A stretch of DNA of 23,584 nt from a virus, in IMG/VR virus record IMGVR_UViG_3300005095_000085, positions 1 to 23,584 of that record, one strand, 5' to 3'. The stretch's first letter is position 1. Each line of letters opens with the position of its first letter. Shown one piece after another: positions 19,409 to 23,584 of the stretch. Position numbers and translations under genes: made by a program. The notes below the pieces were generated by a model. The model worked only from the letters and a program-made list of their open reading frames with translations, ran no database searches and was not told where the DNA came from.

Positions 19409-20307
19409 GCAAAAATGAAACCGAAGTAATTGATATAGAGGCAGTAGACAGTAAAGATATTATAGTGCTAAAACAAGAGCCTATTATCGTATATGATGCA
19501 GTAAAAGCTAAAGGGCAAGAGATAGAGCAAAAGATAAAAGCTCTAAATCTTGAAGCGATAGAGCCAAACGAGGCTAATTTAAAGCTGCTTAAAACAACTC
19601 GCATAGACTTAAAAAAAGAGTTTGATTTTTACGAAAGTAAAAGAAAAATGATTAAAGAGCTTATAATGAAGCCTTATCAAGATTTTGAAGCAGTTTATAA
19701 AGAATTTATTGCCTCTAAATTCAAAGAGGCTGATAGCCTCTTAAAAGATAAGGTTTCTAAAGTTGAAGATGAAATTTTAGCGCAAAAAGCAAAAAAACTC
19801 AAGCAATATTTTAACGAAATTAATACTTTCAATTTTATAAAGTTTGAAGATTTAGGTTTAAATATTATTAAATCGAAATCGGACAAATATTATAAAGAAC
19901 AGATAGAAGAGTATCTATTAAAAGTTCAACAAGATTTAAACACAATAGATACTTTAGCAAATAGAGATAGAGTTTTAGCAAAATATCAAATTTATAAAGA
20001 TTTAAACAAAGCTATTAGCGAAGTAAATATAGAAGTGCAAAGAGAAGAGGCTATAAAACAAGCTAAAATCGAAGCTCAAAAAAGAGAAAATGAGCTACAA
20101 GCGCAAATAGAACTACAAGAGGAGAGAGAGGCAATACAAGCTGAAGCAAATGAAAATCTTGCATCGCAAGAACCTGAGATAAAAGAGCAAAAAGAAGAGG
20201 CTAAAAAATATGTAGCAAAATTTAAGGTAACTGCAACAATAGAGCAAATTAAGGCTCTAAAGCAGTTTATGATTGAAAATGGTATTGATTTTGAAAGTAT
20301 AAAATAA
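19405..20307 (+). CDS. DUF1351-like recombination-associated protein
   Basis: 300 residues. After about 20 polar residues comes KQEPIIVYDAVKAKGQEIEQKI and the segment TRIDLKKEFDFYESKRKMIKE-LIMKPYQDFEAVY, the conserved part of the DUF1351 phage family (a Lys-rich helical pair with KxxxExxRKxIK...P). A helical middle and a Glu/Gln-rich coiled coil (200-265) follow, then a C-terminal compact segment YVAKFKVTATIEQIKALKQFMIENGIDFESIK. Members commonly sit just before recT and are thought to assist recombination; a reaction is not known. It ends 10 bases before recT here. Confidence 0.75.
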   Translation: MSKNETEVIDIEAVDSKDIIVLKQEPIIVYDAVKAKGQEIEQKIKALNLEAIEPNEANLKLLKTTRIDLKKEFDFYESKRKMIKELIMKPYQDFEAVYKEFIASKFKEADSLLKDKVSKVEDEILAQKAKKLKQYFNEINTFNFIKFEDLGLNIIKSKSDKYYKEQIEEYLLKVQQDLNTIDTLANRDRVLAKYQIYKDLNKAISEVNIEVQREEAIKQAKIEAQKRENELQAQIELQEEREAIQAEANENLASQEPEIKEQKEEAKKYVAKFKVTATIEQIKALKQFMIENGIDFESIK

Positions 20308-20317
20308 GGAGTAGAAA

Positions 20318-21001
20318 ATGAATGATTTAGTAGTAAAGTTTGAGGTAGATGGTAGTGAGGTTAAATTAAGTCCAAAAATTGTAGCAGAGTATCTTACAAA
20401 TGGGCAACAAATAACAATGCCTGAATTTAAGATGTTTACAGAGTTATGTAAGGCAAGAAAGCTAAACCCATTCTTAAAAGAAGCATACATTATTAAATAT
20501 GGGAACTCTCCAGCAACAATAGTTGTTGGTAAAGATGCTATTTTAAAAAGAGCTATTAAACACAAAGAGTTTAATGGTAGAGAGCAGGGAATTATTGTTA
20601 AAACAAAAGAGGGCAAAATTGAAGAGAGAAAAGGCTCTTTTTATACTAAAGATGAAGAGGTAGTAGGTGGCTGGGCAAAAGTTTATAGAAAAGGCTGGGA
20701 GCATCCAACATACATTACAGTATCTTTGCAAGAGGCAATACAAACTAAAAAAGATGGCACACCAAACAGCAATTGGGCTACTAAACCTGCAACTATGATT
20801 GAAAAAGTAGCACTTGTTAGAGCATTAAGAGAAACATTTGTAGAGGATTTAGGAGGTATATTTGATGAAGATGAAGCCTGGAGAGATAAAGAAGCAATGC
20901 AAGATAGAGCAACACAAGAGTCTTACATAGAGCAACCAGAGCCACCAGCAACGCAAGAAGATACAGAAAAAGAAGAGGTAATCGATATTGATTCAGTTTA
21001 A
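20318..21001 (+). CDS. recT: RecT/Bet single-strand annealing protein
   Basis: 227 residues, with AAGGAG before ATG 20318. Typical Bet/RecT family core: MPEFKMFTELCKARKLNPFLKEAYIIKY, then TIVVGKDAILKRA, ending WATKPATMIEKVALVRALRETF-EDLGGIFDEDE near residue 190. The final 35 residues are acidic and disordered (EEPATQEDTEKEEVIDID-like), the usual SSB-interaction type tail. It anneals complementary single strands during phage recombination, normally with a 5'-3' exonuclease. No YqaJ or lambda-exo type partner is seen in the window, though the next gene could serve. Last 14 bases overlap the next gene. Confidence 0.93.
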   Translation: MNDLVVKFEVDGSEVKLSPKIVAEYLTNGQQITMPEFKMFTELCKARKLNPFLKEAYIIKYGNSPATIVVGKDAILKRAIKHKEFNGREQGIIVKTKEGKIEERKGSFYTKDEEVVGGWAKVYRKGWEHPTYITVSLQEAIQTKKDGTPNSNWATKPATMIEKVALVRALRETFVEDLGGIFDEDEAWRDKEAMQDRATQESYIEQPEPPATQEDTEKEEVIDIDSV

Positions 21002-21662
21002 AATTATAGCAAGTAGCAGTAAAGGAAACTGCTACTTATTTGAAGACTTTATCTTGCTTGATGTAGGTATCTCTTTTAAAGCTCTAAAAGAAAAAGTAGA
21101 TATATCTAAGATAAAGTATGTGTTACTTACGCATATTCATAGCGATCATTTTAACAAAGATACTATTAGAAAACTTTATGTAAATAATAGAAGCATAAAG
21201 TTCGTATGCGGTAATCATCTTTTAAATGAACTTTTAAAAATTGCTATTCCTAAAGAAAATATTGCAGTTATTCAAATAGGTAAGAGATACAAAATAAAAG
21301 ATATAGAGATAGTAGCAATTAAATCATATCACGATGTGCCAAATATTGGCTATAGGATTTTTAAAGATGGTTATAAACACTTGCATATAACCGATACAGC
21401 ACACTTAAAAGGCATTAGTGCAAAAAATTATGATAGTGCTACTCTTGAGTGTAATCACGAAGAGGTTGAAGCACTAAGATTAATTGCAGAGGCTGAAGAA
21501 AAAGGAGAGTTCACACATCTAAAAGGTGCTATGAACTCTCATCTAAGTGTGCAACAGGCTGTAGAATTTGTTAAGGCTAACAACATTAAAAAGCTTATTC
21601 CTTGTCATATAGGCAGCACAAAAAAAGAGGTAGAGAGGTATTTAAATGCAGTTGGTTTATAG
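20988..21662 (+). CDS. metallo-beta-lactamase-fold hydrolase
   Basis: 224 residues from TTG 20988, which is preceded by AGAGG 9 bases upstream and is the only usable start. Motifs of the MBL fold: HIHSDH at 49-54, then His115, Asp136 in HITDTAHL, His185 (NSHLS) and His207 (PCHIGS), all expected metal ligands. N-terminal SSSKGNCYLFED-FILLDVG is the classic strand with Asp. Phage MBL proteins next to recT are often annotated as nuclease-like; a replacement exonuclease is possible, but substrate cannot be read. It overlaps recT by 14 bases and the next gene by 17. Confidence 0.82.
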   Translation: MIQFKIIASSSKGNCYLFEDFILLDVGISFKALKEKVDISKIKYVLLTHIHSDHFNKDTIRKLYVNNRSIKFVCGNHLLNELLKIAIPKENIAVIQIGKRYKIKDIEIVAIKSYHDVPNIGYRIFKDGYKHLHITDTAHLKGISAKNYDSATLECNHEEVEALRLIAEAEEKGEFTHLKGAMNSHLSVQQAVEFVKANNIKKLIPCHIGSTKKEVERYLNAVGL

Positions 21663-22059
21663 GGCTAATGATTGGTTTATTATGCAGCAAAAAGGCGACG
21701 AAATAGAGTTTATACCTCTCGACAAAGAAAAAGTTTATTTTTTAAAAGATGAAACAATAAATAAGCGAACATTGCAACAAAACAGAGCTTTACACCTATA
21801 TTGCAAACAAGTAGCAGAGGCTCTAAATAGTGCAGGCTACGATATGAAAAAGGTAATTAAAGCAGATGTGCAATGGACGCAATTACAGGTTAAAGAGCTA
21901 ATTTGGAAACCTATTCAAAAAGCTCTTTTAAACAAAGAATCAACAACTAAACTTAAAAAAAATGAGCTTGATTTAGTTTATACAACAGTTGCTAAATTAC
22001 TAGCTGAAAAGTTTGGTATTGATGTAGAATTCCCAAATAAAGGCGATATTGATGTATGA
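21646..22059 (+). CDS. NinB-like recombination protein (probable)
   Basis: 137 residues. From residue 40 (KRTLQQNRALHLYCKQVAEALNSAGYDM, then VQWTQLQVKELIWKPIQKALL, then STTKLKKNELDLVYTTVAKLLAEKFGI) the pattern is that of a widespread phage protein following recT genes, which I would place with NinB-like or similar single-strand-binding recombination factors. The first 35 residues are a separate beta-rich part. Location supports a recombination role. The exact family is uncertain without a search. Confidence 0.55.
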   Translation: MQLVYRANDWFIMQQKGDEIEFIPLDKEKVYFLKDETINKRTLQQNRALHLYCKQVAEALNSAGYDMKKVIKADVQWTQLQVKELIWKPIQKALLNKESTTKLKKNELDLVYTTVAKLLAEKFGIDVEFPNKGDIDV

Positions 22060-22375
22060 CAAAAGGCTTTATCTATGGAGCAAAAAAGTTAAAAAAAGAG
22101 ATGGTGTGTGCAAAGCGTGCATCTCTAAATATAACTTAGAAGCTCATCATATTTATCCTAAAAGCAAATATCCTAGCAAAAAGTATGACCTTAAAAATGG
22201 TGTAACTTTGTGCAGGGATTGTCATAGAGAGGGCTTTTTGTCTTATCATCAAATTTTTGGGTATAGCGGAAATTACATAAAATTTTACGCTTGGCTCTTC
22301 TTTAGGAGAGTTTATATTTTTATAATTTTTGTAGTTATTCCTATTACATTAATTATTCTTTTTTTAACTTTTTAA
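22052..22375 (+). CDS. HNH endonuclease with C-terminal membrane helix
   Basis: 107 residues from ATG 22052; TTG 22049 is one codon upstream. Complete compact HNH: CKAC (Cys20, Cys23), LEAHHIYP (His32, His33), Asn49 in LKNGVTLC, and C-R-D-C-H (Cys54, Cys57, His58). A linker of about 25 residues (GFLSYHQIFGYSGNYIKFYAW) follows, then RR and a strong hydrophobic helix to the C-terminus (87-107), usually absent in phage HNH proteins. It would place the nuclease at the inner face of the cell membrane. Overlaps the previous gene by 8 bases in another frame. Confidence 0.8.
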   Translation: MYDKRLYLWSKKVKKRDGVCKACISKYNLEAHHIYPKSKYPSKKYDLKNGVTLCRDCHREGFLSYHQIFGYSGNYIKFYAWLFFRRVYIFIIFVVIPITLIILFLTF

Positions 22376-22384
22376 GGGGAAGAA

Positions 22385-23584
22385 ATGGAACTAAACATAC
22401 AATTTGCAATTATGGCAATAGTTGTATTAGTGTTTGCTAGATTTGCATGGAAGCTTTATTTAAAAGTTTCTAACACTAGAGGTACAACAATGCTAAGTAA
22501 AACCTCTATGGCAATGCGGCTAACAGTAGGAGCTATAAGCGTTGCATTATCTGTTTTTGGGGTTTACAATTTCTCTAAAGCATTTGCTTTAGATATGGGC
22601 GTATCTGAAAATGTTGCTATAGCTTTAGCTACTACTTTCACTTTAGCTATCCCTATAGGGATGGAAGCTATAGGGATAACAGCGGAAAAGGCAGTTATAG
22701 AAAGTGTATATAGAGGTTTAGGGAAATTTATAGCTATGGCAATAGCGGCATTTGTTATTAGCTATACAAATTTTAAGAGCATGGAAGCAAATGGGAAATT
22801 TTTATTTAATAAATTTGTACAGGCAGAAGATAAGCAAAGCAATGATTTAATTATCGCCCCTAGTAAAAATATGATAGAAGCAAATAATAAAAGAATAGAA
22901 ATTTTAACAAGAGAGCTACAAAATATAAAAGTAGATTATAAGCAATATCTTCCTAGAAAATACTCTGAACTAAAAGCTCTAGAGGCTAGATATGCAAAAA
23001 AGCCTAACTACTATCATTCTGCCCTTATAAAATTAAGAGAGAGATTAAATACAATAGAGGCTAAAGCTAAAGCGGAAGCTAAAGAGGAAGAACTAGCAAA
23101 AAAGAATGAAATTAATAATAGGCTAGACTCTATTATTGCCGCAAATGCAAAGCTAGGAAACAATGCTCTTTATAAAAAAGACAAAAGACTTAAAAGTGCA
23201 GAGCAAAAAGCAAAAGAGATAGAAGAGAGAATAACATATTTAGCACTAGCAATAGTGTTTTTAAATGCCTTTTTGAGCTTTTTGCATACGGTTAATTCTA
23301 GGGCGTTAAGCGAGGCAAGAATTGCTGCTTTAGAAGAAGACATAGAGGAGAAAACGCAAGAGGTTGAGTTAAACGAAAAACTAAGCCAATTGCAGTTTTT
23401 GCAAGAACAACAGTTAAATAGTATAAGCTCTCAAAGCCCCAACAGACCAAGTTTAGACCAAAGAGAGGCAAATATAAACCAAAATGTAAACCGGCCCCAA
23501 CAAACGCAAACCGATATTTTTGCAGGGGCGTTTGAGAGAGATGATTTTGAAGCAGTAGCAAAAGAAGAAACAAAAAGCTTTGAT
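22385..23584 (+). CDS. large membrane and coiled-coil protein, partial
   Basis: The frame is open to the window edge (400 residues, no stop). AAGGGGAAGAA precedes ATG 22385. Hydrophobic segments at about 5-22, 46-63, 76-98 and 111-129; a charged helical stretch 160-282 with Glu/Lys heptads (AKAKAEAKEEELAKKNE); a fifth membrane helix 283-301; a second coiled coil 306-345; then a Gln/Asn/Pro-rich tail. No family recognised. It ends the visible early unit and follows a nuclease that is itself membrane-anchored. The topology suggests a scaffold or sensor in the inner membrane, but this is inference. Confidence 0.7.
   Translation, partial: MELNIQFAIMAIVVLVFARFAWKLYLKVSNTRGTTMLSKTSMAMRLTVGAISVALSVFGVYNFSKAFALDMGVSENVAIALATTFTLAIPIGMEAIGITAEKAVIESVYRGLGKFIAMAIAAFVISYTNFKSMEANGKFLFNKFVQAEDKQSNDLIIAPSKNMIEANNKRIEILTRELQNIKVDYKQYLPRKYSELKALEARYAKKPNYYHSALIKLRERLNTIEAKAKAEAKEEELAKKNEINNRLDSIIAANAKLGNNALYKKDKRLKSAEQKAKEIEERITYLALAIVFLNAFLSFLHTVNSRALSEARIAALEEDIEEKTQEVELNEKLSQLQFLQEQQLNSISSQSPNRPSLDQREANINQNVNRPQQTQTDIFAGAFERDDFEAVAKEETKSFD

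Noticed and set aside
1-23584. CRISPR array, insertion sequence or integrase
   Set aside because: No regularly spaced repeats, no transposase or recombinase frame, and no terminal inverted repeats with target duplication were seen on either strand.

Overview
This window looks like most of a temperate, tailed (siphovirus-type) prophage or phage from an AT-rich bacterium. Campylobacterota is my best guess, from the very A+T-rich coding sequence, Lys/Ile/Glu-rich proteins, an 8-G tract in front of a gene and a CCA-encoding tRNA; the genus cannot be read from the sequence. No integrase, attachment-site pair or tail genes are visible, so the element continues beyond both ends. The first gene (outer-membrane spanin) and the last (a membrane/coiled-coil protein) run off the edges.

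Layout. (1) 1-3136, minus strand: lysis and capsid block. In transcription order it holds scaffold, major capsid, a small protein, holin, M15-type endolysin, inner spanin and an overlapping outer spanin. (2) 3246-5668, plus strand: head-tail adaptor-like protein, tail-terminator-like protein, HK97 gp10-like protein and portal. (3) 5677-8475: a regulatory/accessory island between portal and minor head protein, which are usually neighbours. It has a sigma-region-2-like protein, a gene apparently broken at a 22-bp palindrome, and an acidic protein. The acidic gene is divergent from a two-gene unit across an intergenic region with two near-consensus promoters and three copies of a CGGAAAATATT operator. 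The island ends in a GC-rich, strongly base-paired RNA of about 100 nt. (4) 15620-8465, minus strand: Cro-like and ribbon-helix-helix regulators, winged-helix replication protein, several unknown genes, VRR-NUC nuclease, small and large terminase, a Mor-like activator, and a minor head protein fused to a toxin-like nuclease domain.

(5) 15647-17644: the lysogeny region. A CI/LexA-type repressor faces the Cro-like gene. Two operator pairs match the dyad GTNAG-N5-CTNAC, one between repressor and cro and one near 17.6 kb. Both pairs have the same 35-bp spacing, which recalls lambda OR and OL. Between them sit two likely lysogen-expressed genes: a secreted Excalibur/PD-(D/E)XK protein whose ribosome-binding site contains eight consecutive G, and a membrane-anchored protein. 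(6) 17726-23584, plus strand: early operon. It begins with tRNA-Met(CAU), a long hairpin carrying an anti-Shine-Dalgarno loop, and a small gene that reads through only with a +1 frameshift at AUU UGA C. Then come unknown small genes, a DUF1351-like protein, a RecT/Bet annealase, a metallo-beta-lactamase-fold protein, a NinB-like protein, an HNH nuclease with a C-terminal membrane helix, and a large membrane/coiled-coil protein.

Together: the repressor would silence two early units, the minus-strand cro-replication-packaging unit and the plus-strand recombination unit. Late head and lysis genes, on separate units, may depend on the sigma-like or Mor-like factors. RNA-level control seems unusually common here: the replication-gene leader, the post-tRNA hairpin, the frameshift site and the 8.4-kb RNA. 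All names come from reading motifs by eye; no search was run.
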